The notes: a model not told the origin generated them from the sequence alone. A stretch of DNA of 64,000 bases from Brockia lithotrophica (GCA_003050565.1 PEBW01000003.1:23347-87346); one strand, 5' to 3'; positions 17,023 to 25,626 are shown, counted from the first letter of the stretch. Program-made: numbers and translations.

Positions 17023-17200
17023 GCGCTTCCCTCCTGTTCAGAACCCGTTCAGAAAAAGAGACGACCGGCTCCTGTCCCGGCAATCCGGCGGGGTGACCGG
17101 CACCGCCTCCGCCTCCGCGATCCTGCGGGCACGAAAGGAGCGCTCCCTTCGTCTCCGTGCCGCGACGACCGGGAGTGCCGAAGGGGCGCCGGCCGGAACC

Positions 17201-18652
17201 CTATGCGAGTTCTACCTTTTCCCGGCTTCCCTCGAGGACGCGCAGGGGGAATCCCCAAAGGACTTCCCCCACCTCTCGCTCGATCCGAACCCTCATCGGC
17301 ACACCGAGGAGCCTCGACGAAGAGGGAACGAGGACGCGAAGGTATTCGCCGCTCGTCCCCTCCAGCACGGTCGGCGCCCCTTCTCCCTTGCCGACGCCTG
17401 CTTCGCGCACGGCGGGGTGGGTCGGCGGGAGAACGACTTCGGGCAACACGTCCACGGCACGACCGAGGAAGCGGCGGCGAAAGCGCCTTCGGAGCTCGCG
17501 GTCCAGGTCGAGCAGTTCGGCGACGCGCAGGCGCTTTTCCGCTTCGGAAACCGCGTCGGCGAACTTCGCGGCCGCAGTACCCGCGCGCGGCGAGTACGGG
17601 AAGACGTGGAGCTGGGCGAAGCCGACCTCCTCAAGAAACGCCCGCGTGCGCGCAAAGCTCGACTCCGTCTCCCCGGGAAAGCCGACGATCACGTCCGTCG
17701 TGACCGCCGCCTCCGGAAAGTACGCGCGGAGGCGCTCGATCGCCTCGCGGTACTCGCGGGTGGTGTAGCGGCGGCGCATGCGGGCGAGGACGGCGTCGTC
17801 GCCGGACTGCAGGGGGACGTGGAAGTGGGGGGCGACCTTCCCCGCCGCCGCCAAGGTCCGGACAAAGCGGGCGTCGAGTTGTCCGACCTCCACCGAACTC
17901 AGACGGATTCGCCACAGTCCGGGGATCTCCGCGAGGCGCAGGACGAGGTAGGCGAGGGGACCGCCCGCCGCCTGCACCTCCCCTTCGTCCACGCCGGAAA
18001 GCGCCGCCTCCCCGTCCTCCCCGTAGGCGCCCAGATGCGTCCCCGTGAGGACGATCTCCCGGTAGCCCCGGGCGACGAGTTCCTCCGCCTCCCGCAAGGC
18101 GTCGGCGATGCGCCGGCTGCGCACGGGCCCTTTCGCCCGCGGGATGGTGCAAAAGGTGCAGTGGTTGCCGCACCCTTCCTCGACTTTGAGGTAGGCGCGG
18201 GTGTGTTCGAAGCTTCCGAGGGCGGGAAGTTCCTCGTACTCCCGGACGCGCAAGATCTCCCCGACCGCGACCACGGGTTCGCGAACCCCCGCGCCACGGC
18301 GCACCCGCGCCCGGCGGACGAGCTCCCCCAGGTTGCCCCGTCCGGAAGTTCCCACGACGACGTCCACCCCCGGAATGCGGGCGAAGGTCTCCGGCGCGAG
18401 CTGCGCGGCGCACCCCGTCACGACGACGATCGCCCGCGGGTAGAGGCGAACCGCGCGGCGGACGAGCTGGCGGCTCTTTTTTTCCGCTGCGTGGGTCACG
18501 GCGCACGTGTTTACGACGACAAGTTCCACGTCCTCCTCCCCCTCGCCGAAGGGGACGCGCGCGTATCCTTCTTCGGCGAAGAGGCGGGCGATCGCTTCGG
18601 TCTCGTAGGCGTTGACCTTGCACCCGAGGGTGGCATACGCCGCCTTGGGCAC
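17201..18652 (-). CDS. mtaB: tRNA N6-threonylcarbamoyladenosine (t6A37) methylthiotransferase MtaB
   Basis: A 483-residue radical-SAM enzyme. The N-terminal UPF0004 domain holds the three cysteines of the auxiliary cluster (LGCKVNAYE, VNTCAVT, VTGCAAQ). The radical-SAM motif is GCGNHCTFCTIPRAKGPVRS. A TRAM domain follows (LGRAVDVLPEVV onward). It converts t6A37 to ms2t6A in ANN-decoding tRNAs; Bacillus YqeV is the prototype and sits near yqeW and rpsU. The start is GTG at 18652, preceded by AAAGGAGGG. A TATAAT box (18770-18765) lies about 110 bp upstream, without a recognisable -35. Confidence 0.95.
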   Translation of the reverse strand: MPKAAYATLGCKVNAYETEAIARLFAEEGYARVPFGEGEEDVELVVVNTCAVTHAAEKKSRQLVRRAVRLYPRAIVVVTGCAAQLAPETFARIPGVDVVVGTSGRGNLGELVRRARVRRGAGVREPVVAVGEILRVREYEELPALGSFEHTRAYLKVEEGCGNHCTFCTIPRAKGPVRSRRIADALREAEELVARGYREIVLTGTHLGAYGEDGEAALSGVDEGEVQAAGGPLAYLVLRLAEIPGLWRIRLSSVEVGQLDARFVRTLAAAGKVAPHFHVPLQSGDDAVLARMRRRYTTREYREAIERLRAYFPEAAVTTDVIVGFPGETESSFARTRAFLEEVGFAQLHVFPYSPRAGTAAAKFADAVSEAEKRLRVAELLDLDRELRRRFRRRFLGRAVDVLPEVVLPPTHPAVREAGVGKGEGAPTVLEGTSGEYLRVLVPSSSRLLGVPMRVRIEREVGEVLWGFPLRVLEGSREKVELA

Positions 18653-18921
18653 GTCCTTCCCTCCTTTCCCCGTCCCATGCGCCACCAAACGATTTCCGCT
18701 CCCCCGGCCGCAGAAACCCAAAGCCGGAAAATGGGGTGTGCCCGCCCAACGAGTGCATACACGTATTATACCGGACATCGCACCTCGCGGCTTCCCGCGG
18801 AGCGCAATTCGCGGGTCCCTGTTGGGGGCAAGGCGTCGCCCCACACCTACTCCTCGCGCATCCACGCCCTTGCGGGCCTCAGGGGGGCAAGGCAATGCCC
18901 TCGATTTGAGGGTTGGTTTGA

Positions 18922-19779
18922 CTACAGCGTGCCCGCATTGAGTACCGGTTGCACACCCCGCTCCGAGACGATGGCGACCATGAGGTTGTTCACCATACCG
19001 GCTTTGTGCTCGTCGTTCAGCTCCACGATCCCCTGCGCCTCCAGCTGACGGATCGCCATCTGCACCATGCCGACGGCGCCTTCCACGATCTTCTGCCGCG
19101 CGGCCAGAATGACCGACGCCTGCTGCCGTTGCAGCATGGCCGCGGCGATCTCCGGCGCATAGGCCAGGTGCGTGAGCCGCGCATCCATCACTTCCACGCC
19201 GGCGACGGCGAGCCTCTGCTGCAAATCCTTCTTCAGTTCGGCGGCGATCTCCTCCGTATTGCCCCGGAGCGTAGGCCCTTCCGCCTCGAAAAGGTCATAC
19301 GGATACAAACTTGCAATGTGCCGGATGGCCGCCTCGCTCTGAATCTCGACGAATTGCTCGTAGTTGTCCACTTCAAACAGCGCTTTCGCCGAATCGACCA
19401 CCCGAAAGACGATTACGCCGGCAATCTCGATGGGATTTCCCTGCTGATCGTTCACTTTGAGCTTCGCGCTGTTGAAGTTGCGCACCCTTAAGGTGACCGT
19501 TTTGCGGACGGTGAACGGGATGCTCAGGTGAAAACCTGGCTCTCGCACACTGCCGACGTATTTCCCGAAAAAGACGAGCGCGACGGCATTGTTCGGCTGG
19601 ACGACGAACAGGCCGCAGGAGAGAACAAGGCCGACGGCGATCAGGAAGACCCCCGTCACAATGCTTGAAGGAGACAAAGGAATCCCCCGATTCAAAAACC
19701 ACGCCCCGCCGGCGAAAAGCGCCAGCACGACCAGGAGCCCTGTAAAGCCGTTCGCTCTCCACGCACGCTTCTCCTGCAT
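18922..19779 (-). CDS. SPFH/Band 7 domain membrane protein
   Basis: A 285-residue stomatin/prohibitin-superfamily protein. Two N-terminal membrane helices (about residues 12-30 and 38-62) precede an SPFH domain ([27 protein letters not shown]-like [36 protein letters not shown]). An alpha-helical C-terminal part follows ([40 protein letters not shown]). Such proteins oligomerise at membranes and organise microdomains or proteases. The start was placed at ATG 19779 because GGAGGG precedes it by 8 nt; ATG at 19803 has little support. Codon choice is visibly less GC-biased than in the flanking housekeeping genes. It is divergent from the prohibitin-like gene at 20649. Confidence 0.88.
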   Translation of the reverse strand: MQEKRAWRANGFTGLLVVLALFAGGAWFLNRGIPLSPSSIVTGVFLIAVGLVLSCGLFVVQPNNAVALVFFGKYVGSVREPGFHLSIPFTVRKTVTLRVRNFNSAKLKVNDQQGNPIEIAGVIVFRVVDSAKALFEVDNYEQFVEIQSEAAIRHIASLYPYDLFEAEGPTLRGNTEEIAAELKKDLQQRLAVAGVEVMDARLTHLAYAPEIAAAMLQRQQASVILAARQKIVEGAVGMVQMAIRQLEAQGIVELNDEHKAGMVNNLMVAIVSERGVQPVLNAGTL

Positions 19780-19962
19780 CGCCAATCCCTCCAGCTCACA
19801 CATCCGTTTTCGTTCGCCCTGAATTGATCTTCAGGAAGGGACCCCGCCGAACCAAGCCCTCATATCTTAAAATCCCCCCCTGAAGGGGAACGGCTTCCTG
19901 GCGGCAGGATGTCCTGCCGAGTTACACCGGAGGCTTTTTGCCTTCCGAAGGGTCCCAACAAC

Positions 19963-20011
19963 GTCAGGTACCGGGCTTACGCCCCGTGTCAGGCACCTGG
20001 ATTACGCCCCG
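19963..20011. repeat. Two tandem 24-bp units with a GTGTCAGGCACC motif
   Basis: Copies at 19963-19986 and 19988-20011 differ at about 3 positions; each starts GTCAGG and ends TTACGCCCCG. The second contains GTGTCAGGCACC, a short palindrome-like motif often seen near REP- and IS200/IS605-type elements. It lies at the 3' end of the TnpB relic, so it may be a transposon end. Confidence 0.45.
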
Positions 20012-20351
20012 ACCCTTGACGATACGTGCACAAAGCGGTTATGCCGCCCGTCCCAGCGCCAGTGCAGGATCGTGTGGAAAGGCACCGGTCCGGGAACATC
20101 GACGACGTTTCCGATGAAAGGCCGGTCAGATCGCCGAGGACACTGACGGCGATGCCTTCTTTACGGTGGAGTTCGGCCAGCGCTTTCGTCATGGCGTGCT
20201 CCATGTGCCGGATTCGGCGATCGAGCTTCTCCAGGATCCGGCCTTTGGCCGCCTGCATGATCGGTTCGAACTCCGGCAGGCGGTCGGCTCCGATCGGAAA
20301 CTGCCGGATGAGAAGCAGCCGATCGGGACGGGAGGCGGAACTCCAGGCCAT
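19989..20351 (-). pseudogene. Decayed, internally deleted TnpB/OrfB-like transposase remnant
   Basis: The reading frame (120 codons) starts at ATG 20351 with an excellent AAAGGAGGTGAAAAGC ribosome site. The central segment KLDRRIRHMEHAMTKALAEL, HRKEGIAVSVLGDLTGLS resembles the block of IS200/IS605 OrfB (TnpB) proteins just before the catalytic Glu/Asp region (VGDLTGI). The RuvC-like and zinc-finger parts expected in a 350-400-residue TnpB are missing, and the last 30 residues look out of frame. It is probably a deletion derivative. A different small protein cannot be excluded. Confidence 0.5.
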
Positions 20352-20373
20352 GCTTTTCACCTCCTTTAAGTCG

Positions 20374-20402
20374 AGAATATCTAAATTCGCACAAATTTTC
20401 AA
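20374..20402 (-). promoter_or_regulatory. Promoter of the TnpB-like remnant
   Basis: TTGAAA (20402-20397), a 17-bp spacer, then TATTCT (20379-20374), reading leftward, about 23 bp before the start codon. The surrounding AT-rich leader is unlike the rest of the window. Confidence 0.55.
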
Positions 20403-20559
20403 GCACCGCCTTTCCTCTCGCCCTCTGAAGGAGGTGGGTCTTCCCGCGGCGTAATATAATAAACCCAACACGGCGGCTTCTTTTCACGTCCCTATGCGCC
20501 CGAGATGGGAAAAGGGATTCCCGTGTTCGCTCCCTCCGACACCGCCGCCCGAGGAGAGC

Positions 20560-20652
20560 GTGAATAGCTACCTCGCAAAACTTCGTGAGTCCGCACGAGA
20601 GCAAAAGGTCGCAAATTTCATGGACCCAAACATTAAGGAGGAAAGAGCATGA
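20560..20652 (+). CDS. Candidate 30-residue small ORF overlapping the prohibitin-like gene
   Basis: From GTG 20560, preceded by GAGGAGAGC, the frame encodes 30 residues: MNSYLAKLRESAREQKVANF followed by MDPNIKEERA. It ends in a TGA that overlaps the ATG of the SPFH gene (ATGA). The composition is helical and charged, like a real peptide rather than a GC-rich shadow. In-frame codons continue up to an ATG at 20494 (52 residues) but without a ribosome site. It could be a leader peptide or a small partner of the SPFH protein. No family is recognised. Confidence 0.45.
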   Translation: MNSYLAKLRESAREQKVANFMDPNIKEERA

Positions 20653-21617
20653 GCGACGAAACGCGACCCCAATCTTCGGGGTGGGAACGACCAAAAAACG
20701 AGAAAACTCCGTTGGAGCCGGAACAGTCTCAGTCAAGAGGAGATAAGCAAGAGAAGCAAGAAGACCATAAAAACGAGAAAAAAGTCCCCTCGGAAAAGGT
20801 ATCGAAACGTAATGTCCTATCGGCGATTACCTTCTTGGCGGTCTTGTCCTTCCTCCTGATCCTCTTCTTGAAAACCGTAGTTACTGTACCTGCCGGCCAT
20901 AGGGGAGTGCTCCTCCAATTTGGCGCGGTGAAAGACGTGTGGGGTGAAGGTCTTCACTTCAAAATCCCGTTTGTGCAGAGCGTCGTGCTCCTGGACGTGC
21001 GCGTGCAAAAGAGCAGCACCGACGCGGCGGCGGCGAGCAAGGACCTCCAAGTCGTAAAGAGCACGGTCGTCCTCAACTTCCACGTCGATCCGTCCCGCGT
21101 AGCGGATGTGTACCAAAATCTAGGCACGGACTATGCGAGCAAAGTCATCGACCCCGCGGTACAGGAAGCCTTCAAGGCCATCACCGCGCGGTACACGGCG
21201 GAGGAGCTCATCACCATGCGCCAGAAGGTGAGCGAGGAAACGAAAGAGCTCTTGAGCGACCGTCTCAAGCCATACGGAATTCTCGTAGACGGCTACAACA
21301 TCGTAAACTTCGACTTCAGCGAGGAATTCAACAAAGCCGTAGAAGCGAAGCTCACGGCCGAACAGATGGCCCTCAAGGCGCAAAGGGACCTCGAACGCAT
21401 TAAAATCGAGGCGCAGCAACGAATCGAACAGGCCAAAGCCGAAGCAGAAGCCTTGCGCTTGCAAAAAGATCAACTCACACCGGAGCTCTTGCGGCTTAGG
21501 GAGATCGAAGTGCAGAAAATGGCGGTGCAGAAGTGGGACGGGAAGCTGCCCAACGTCACCGGCGGGGCGGTTCCCTTCATCGACATTCCGCAAAACACGC
21601 AAAATCCTGGTAAATAA
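20649..21617 (+). CDS. Prohibitin family SPFH protein
   Basis: A 322-residue protein. A Gln/Glu/Lys-rich cytosolic N-terminus of about 55 residues is followed by one membrane helix (about 58-76, FLAVLSFLLILFLKTVVTVP). The SPFH domain follows (GHRGVLLQFGAVKDVWGEGL, VVLLDVRVQKSSTDAAAASK, VVKSTVVLNFHVDP). A coiled coil comes next (LTAEQMALKAQRDLERIKIE onward), and a conserved C-terminus (VQKWDGKLPNVTGGAVPFID). This is the arrangement of bacterial prohibitins, which form large membrane rings and often modulate FtsH-type proteases. AAGGAGGAAAGAGC precedes ATG 20649. Codon use is less GC-biased than in neighbours. A terminator follows at 21635. Confidence 0.9.
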   Translation: MSDETRPQSSGWERPKNEKTPLEPEQSQSRGDKQEKQEDHKNEKKVPSEKVSKRNVLSAITFLAVLSFLLILFLKTVVTVPAGHRGVLLQFGAVKDVWGEGLHFKIPFVQSVVLLDVRVQKSSTDAAAASKDLQVVKSTVVLNFHVDPSRVADVYQNLGTDYASKVIDPAVQEAFKAITARYTAEELITMRQKVSEETKELLSDRLKPYGILVDGYNIVNFDFSEEFNKAVEAKLTAEQMALKAQRDLERIKIEAQQRIEQAKAEAEALRLQKDQLTPELLRLREIEVQKMAVQKWDGKLPNVTGGAVPFIDIPQNTQNPGK

Positions 21618-21634
21618 AAAATCCACTCCCCATC

Positions 21635-21661
21635 GGCGCCCCCGTGGGCGCCTCTTTTGTT
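21635..21661 (+). terminator. Rho-independent terminator after the prohibitin-like gene
   Basis: GGCGCCC (21635-21641) and GGGCGCC (21646-21652) form a 7-bp stem with a CCGT loop, followed directly by TCTTTTGTT. Confidence 0.8.
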
Positions 21662-21776
21662 CCTCGCGTTGCCACAAAACGAAGCGACCGAGGAGAGAGG
21701 CAAAGGTAGAAGAGGCGAGGTTCGGGCGTTCGGGACGGCGTACGCGCAAATCGCACGCGGAACGAGCGCCCCCGTT

Positions 21777-22922
21777 CTACACCTCTTCTAAAATTTCCGC
21801 CGCCGTAAGAACCAAAGGAGGGCCGCCGCTCCCTTCGGGGAGAAGGAGGAGCTCCCCCTGCGGCCCGATCCCCACCATGCGACCCGCAACTTCGCCGCGG
21901 GCCGTCTTTACGCGGACCGCACCGCGGAAGGGATGGGCAAACCTGAGAAACGCCTGCCGCGCAGGGGCAAAGCCCCTGCGCACGTACTCCTCCAGACGCA
22001 CCTCAAGCCGCTCCAAAAGCACGGCGAGAAATTCCTCGCGCCCCGGGGGCGTCTTCCCGCGTGCGATGAGGTGCGCGGCGACGGAATGGGCGATAGGCCG
22101 GAGGTCTTCGGGAATTTCCTGGGAAATGTCGCCTACGTTCACCCCGATTCCGAGGAGGATCCAAGAAACCCTATCGGCCTCCCCCTCCACCATCACGAGG
22201 AGCCCGCCGGCCTTTCGTCCGTCCAGGACGAGGTCGTTGGGCCACTTGAGTGTGGGCGCGCCGCCAAAAGAGACGACCGCTTCTGCCATGGCCACCGCCG
22301 CCACGAGTCCGACCGGTAAAGTCTCCGCGAGCGAAAGCGGGTGGCGAAGGACGAGGGTAAAGGAAAGGGTACGGCCCGGAACTGTGACCCACCGCCTGCC
22401 GTGACGCCCGCGTCCCCGCGTCTGGGCGTCGGCCAGCACGAGCGCCCCGTGGGGCGCCCCTTCCCGCGCCCAACGCTTGGCCTCGTCCTGAGTGGAAGAA
22501 ACTTCGGCAAAGACGCGCCGCACGCGGCCCAACGAGCGTGTCCGGAGGAGGGAGGCAAGTTTTGCCTCGGAGAAACTCGCGGTTTCCGAAGCGCGCCGTC
22601 CTGCAACACGGCCCGCCTCGGAAGCGCCGGCAAAGTCCCACTCCCCCGCTCCACCGCCTGCGGGGCCCGCCGCGGACGGACGCTCGAAGAGGACGTATCC
22701 CCCGCGCGGGACGCCTTCGATCGGGAACCCCTCCCGGCGCAGGGTTTCTACGGCCTTCCATACGGCCGTGCGGCTCACCCCGAGGCGGCGGGCCAACTCC
22801 CCCCCGGAAACGCGCCGTCCTCCTGCGGCGCGGAGCGCCGCGAGGACCGCCGCGCGGAGTCCCGCGCCGCGTTCCCTTGCGGCGGGATTTCCCGTCTCTC
22901 TACGCCGCCCTTCGTCCACCAC
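21777..22922 (-). CDS. birA: Bifunctional biotin ligase / biotin operon repressor
   Basis: A 381-residue group II biotin protein ligase. The N-terminal winged helix-turn-helix is clear (GELARRLGVSRTAVWKAVET, then GVPRGGYVL), so it likely also represses biotin genes. The catalytic domain has STQDEAKRWA, the biotin loop GRGRHGRRW, LKWPNDL and LLGIGVNV. A Gly/Ala/Arg-rich linker of about 50 residues separates the domains and is longer than in Bacillus (325 residues in total there). The start is GTG at 22922 with AGAGGAGG 6 nt before. It follows cca as in the Bacillus dapB-cca-birA order. Confidence 0.95.
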   Translation of the reverse strand: MVDEGRRRETGNPAARERGAGLRAAVLAALRAAGGRRVSGGELARRLGVSRTAVWKAVETLRREGFPIEGVPRGGYVLFERPSAAGPAGGGAGEWDFAGASEAGRVAGRRASETASFSEAKLASLLRTRSLGRVRRVFAEVSSTQDEAKRWAREGAPHGALVLADAQTRGRGRHGRRWVTVPGRTLSFTLVLRHPLSLAETLPVGLVAAVAMAEAVVSFGGAPTLKWPNDLVLDGRKAGGLLVMVEGEADRVSWILLGIGVNVGDISQEIPEDLRPIAHSVAAHLIARGKTPPGREEFLAVLLERLEVRLEEYVRRGFAPARQAFLRFAHPFRGAVRVKTARGEVAGRMVGIGPQGELLLLPEGSGGPPLVLTAAEILEEV

Positions 22923-22959
22923 GGCTTTCCTCCTCCTCTTTCTGGATTTCCCTCCGTCC

Positions 22960-24261
22960 CTACCGTTCGAGGCGCGCCGCAAGCCGCAGCGCTTCCGCCT
23001 CGAGGGCCGCAGGATCCGGAGGAAAAAGCCCCGCGTTCACGCTTCGGTAGAGCGCCTCCCGCAACTTTCGCACCCACGGCCCGGGCCTAAACCCGTGCCG
23101 CGCGAGGAAGTCCCCCACGTCGAGAGGGAGGTCGCGGTACGTCGGGACTGGGAGCGAGGCGAGACGCGTGCGCACGTCCGCCCACCGCCCCGGAAGCACG
23201 ATCGGAAGAGAGTCCTCCCCCACGCCGTCCCGCGGCGCCGGGACGAGGAAATCCTCCGCCCCGGCCTCGCGGAAGAGGGAGAGGAGGGAAAAGAGCGCCG
23301 TGGCGCGGTCCTCGTCGCCTTCGGCCCAGGCGCGCACGAGCGGCCACGGAAGCCCCGCCAAGGGAGGGGAAGCGGAAAGCTCCGCCAGGTCCGCATCCAG
23401 GATCGCGGCGGCGCGGCGGAGGCGCCTCGGCCACGGGAGGCGGAAAAAGCCCTCGGGATATCCGGGCGGGTCCGCGAGAAACCTCTCCCACGTCCACACG
23501 AGTACGGCTCGGGGCAGCTCCGGCGAAAGGCGGGGGAAAAGGGCCTCGGCGACCGGACGACATTTCGGGCGGACGACGGCCAGAAGCCCGGCGGCGTCGA
23601 ACAGGGCGAGACCGCGGCCGATTCCCTCGCGGCGAAAGAGCTTATCCACCTCTGCGAGGATCCGCTCGCGCGCGACGCGCACGAGCTCCAGGCGCAGGGC
23701 GACGAGGGCTTCCCACGTCTTTTCCTCGATGACAAAGGCGAAGCGCGCGGCAAAGCGTACGGCGCGCACCATGCGGAGCGGGTCTTCGCGAAAGCGCTCC
23801 GCCGCATCCCCGACGGCGCGCACGACCCCCCGCCGCAGGTCTTCGCGACCCCCGAAGGGGTCGACGATCTCGCCTTCCGGCCCCAAGGCCATGGCGTTGA
23901 TCGTGAAGTCGCGCCGCGCGAGGTCCTCTCCGAGCGAGGTTCCGAAGGCGACGACCGGGTGGCGGTCGGCGGTGGGGTACACCTCGCGGCGGAAGGTCGT
24001 CACCTCGTACGCCTTTCCCTCCCAGGGTACGGTGACCGTGCCGTACGCCGCGCCCGTAGGGACGGCTTCCGGGAAGAGGGCGAGCACCTCGGAGGGCGTA
24101 GCCGCGGTGGCGATGTCCGCTTCTTCCACGGGAAGGCCCAGAATGCGGTCGCGCACGGCGCCGCCTACGACGTACGCCGCAAAACCTGCGGCGCGCAGGC
24201 GCCCGACGATCCGCCACGCCCCTTCCCAAATGTGCCCCTCCCCTCCTCCGTTCCCCGTCAC
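22960..24261 (-). CDS. cca: CCA tRNA nucleotidyltransferase
   Basis: A 433-residue class II nucleotidyltransferase that adds or repairs the 3' CCA end of tRNAs. The head domain shows YVVGGAVRDRILG and DIATAATPSE (metal aspartates), DFTINAMALG and EDPLRMVRAVRFAARFAF. The C-terminal part is the helical neck/body/tail. The start is GTG at 24261, which overlaps the dapB stop as GTGA with GGAGGGGAGAGG just in front. In Bacillus mgsA, bshB1 and bshA separate dapB from cca; here they are missing. Confidence 0.95.
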   Translation of the reverse strand: MTGNGGGEGHIWEGAWRIVGRLRAAGFAAYVVGGAVRDRILGLPVEEADIATAATPSEVLALFPEAVPTGAAYGTVTVPWEGKAYEVTTFRREVYPTADRHPVVAFGTSLGEDLARRDFTINAMALGPEGEIVDPFGGREDLRRGVVRAVGDAAERFREDPLRMVRAVRFAARFAFVIEEKTWEALVALRLELVRVARERILAEVDKLFRREGIGRGLALFDAAGLLAVVRPKCRPVAEALFPRLSPELPRAVLVWTWERFLADPPGYPEGFFRLPWPRRLRRAAAILDADLAELSASPPLAGLPWPLVRAWAEGDEDRATALFSLLSLFREAGAEDFLVPAPRDGVGEDSLPIVLPGRWADVRTRLASLPVPTYRDLPLDVGDFLARHGFRPGPWVRKLREALYRSVNAGLFPPDPAALEAEALRLAARLER

Positions 24262-25139
24262 CCTCTCCCCTCCAGCAACTCCCGCTCGAGCAGGCGGTCC
24301 AGCCCGTAGACGAGCTCCTCGAGTTCGAGCACGCGCTCCACGGCGTAGCGAAGCCCCGGCATGAACGCCCGGCGCGTCACCGTATCCACGCGAAACGTGA
24401 GCCACTCCCCGTCGCCACCGAAGAGGAGTTCGTGGTGGGCGACGAAGCCGGGGAGCCGCACGCTGTGGACGGGCACGCCGAAGGCGAGGACGCCGCGCGC
24501 CGAAAGATCGGAGTACGGAGGCGAGACCCGAGGTGCGCCCGCCTCCCGCGCAGCGGCCGCCGCTTTCTCCCCTCCGCGGGCCTCCGCGACTGCCTCCGCG
24601 AGGAGGAGGGCCGTGCCAGACGGCGCATCCTTCTTCTGGTCGTGGTGCATCTCCACGATCTCCACGTACGGAAAGAAGCGTGCCGCGAGGGCCGCGGCCC
24701 GGCGCAAGACGGCCGCTCCCAAGGAGAAATTCGGGGCGATCACCGCCCCCAGCCGCTTGCTCCGGGCGAGGGCGGCGAGCTCTTCGATCTCCTCCCGCGC
24801 GAGCCCTGTCGTCCCGACCACCGGGCGTACGCCCGCTTCGAGGGCCGCCCGCGCGTGCTTGTACACGGCTTCCGGCGAGGTGAAGTCGATGTAGACGTCC
24901 GGCTGCACGGCGGAAAAGAGCTCGTCCACCGTAGAAAACGCGGGAACGCCTTCGAGGCTACGCCCGCGGCGGTCCACAGTTCCGACGAGGCGGAAGTGTT
25001 CCGTCGCGCGCACGAGCTCCACCGCCTCCTGCCCCATGCGTCCGAACGCCCCCCCTACGGCGACGCGCACGGGGGTGGGAACCACACCCGTCGCCTCTTC
25101 CCGCTTTTTCCGTACTCCCCACGACTCCCCTCCGTTCAT
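24258..25139 (-). CDS. dapB: 4-hydroxy-tetrahydrodipicolinate reductase
   Basis: A 293-residue enzyme of the lysine and meso-diaminopimelate pathway. The nucleotide-binding loop is VAVGGAFGRMGQEAV. The signature EIVEMHHDQKKDAPSGTA holds the catalytic His and Lys, and PNFSLGAAVL is also conserved. Diaminopimelate feeds peptidoglycan; in sporulating bacteria the pathway also leads to dipicolinate. ATG at 25139 overlaps the ypjD stop as ATGA, with AAGGAGGGG ahead. About 20 extra residues precede the usual start. Confidence 0.96.
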   Translation of the reverse strand: MNGGESWGVRKKREEATGVVPTPVRVAVGGAFGRMGQEAVELVRATEHFRLVGTVDRRGRSLEGVPAFSTVDELFSAVQPDVYIDFTSPEAVYKHARAALEAGVRPVVGTTGLAREEIEELAALARSKRLGAVIAPNFSLGAAVLRRAAALAARFFPYVEIVEMHHDQKKDAPSGTALLLAEAVAEARGGEKAAAAAREAGAPRVSPPYSDLSARGVLAFGVPVHSVRLPGFVAHHELLFGGDGEWLTFRVDTVTRRAFMPGLRYAVERVLELEELVYGLDRLLERELLEGRG

Positions 25140-25522
25140 CGAGAATCCCCTCCTTCGCGAACCGGATCTCGCCTCGGCCAGCGGTCGCGGTCGCGCGTCC
25201 GGTACTTCGCCATGACCGACTCGTATGCCGCCTCGAGGTCGATCCCCTGGGCGTTGGCAAAGCTTACGAGTACGAAAAAGACGTCGCCCAGCTCCTCCTC
25301 GAGGCTACCTTCCGGCTCCGTCGGCTTCTTGGGCTTCTCCCCGAAGCGGTGGTTCACCTCGCGGGCGAGCTCGCCCACCTCTTCCGCGAGGCGGGCGACC
25401 ATCGTGAGCGGCGTAAAGTACCCGGCCGCATAGCCGGATATGAGTTCGTCTACCTCGCGCTGAATCTCGGGCAGGGTCTTGTGCGCCTTTGGCGTCGCTC
25501 CTTCGCGTACGGCTCCGGACAC
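25136..25522 (-). CDS. ypjD: MazG-like nucleotide pyrophosphohydrolase
   Basis: A 128-residue all-helical NTP pyrophosphohydrolase of the MazG/YpjD type. The metal motif is clear: RLAEEVGELAREVNHRFG (ExxE) and EEELGDVFFVLVSFANAQGI (ExxD). It probably hydrolyses non-canonical dNTPs. It heads the leftward ypjD-dapB-cca-birA operon, the Bacillus order. The start is GTG at 25522, preceded by GAGGAGGTGGGGCGAG. It is divergent from the yitT-type gene. Confidence 0.92.
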   Translation of the reverse strand: MSGAVREGATPKAHKTLPEIQREVDELISGYAAGYFTPLTMVARLAEEVGELAREVNHRFGEKPKKPTEPEGSLEEELGDVFFVLVSFANAQGIDLEAAYESVMAKYRTRDRDRWPRRDPVREGGDSR

Positions 25523-25570
25523 CTCGCCCCACCTCCTCGTCTCGTCTCTCGTCGAAACCTCGCGCGGCGC

Positions 25571-25599
25571 TTGGGCAAAGGGGAGCGCTTCGCTACAAT
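25571..25599 (+). promoter_or_regulatory. Promoter of the YitT-family gene
   Basis: TTGGGC (25571-25576), a 17-bp spacer, then TACAAT (25594-25599), 28 bp upstream of the start codon at 25627. Confidence 0.6.
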
Positions 25600-25626
25600 A
25601 AGGAAGCGGGCGAAAGGAGAAGCGTC

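Larger units (their letters stand above)
19780..20493. other. Intergenic stretch with transposon relic and small repeats
   Basis: This region between the two SPFH genes is lower in GC than its surroundings. It holds a perfect palindrome CGGCAGGATGTCCTGCCG (19902-19919), a tandem pair of near-identical 24-bp units (19963-19986, 19988-20011), and a decayed TnpB-like reading frame with its own promoter. A TATAAT (20455-20460) on the plus strand has no matching -35. I see no other gene here. Confidence 0.6.
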
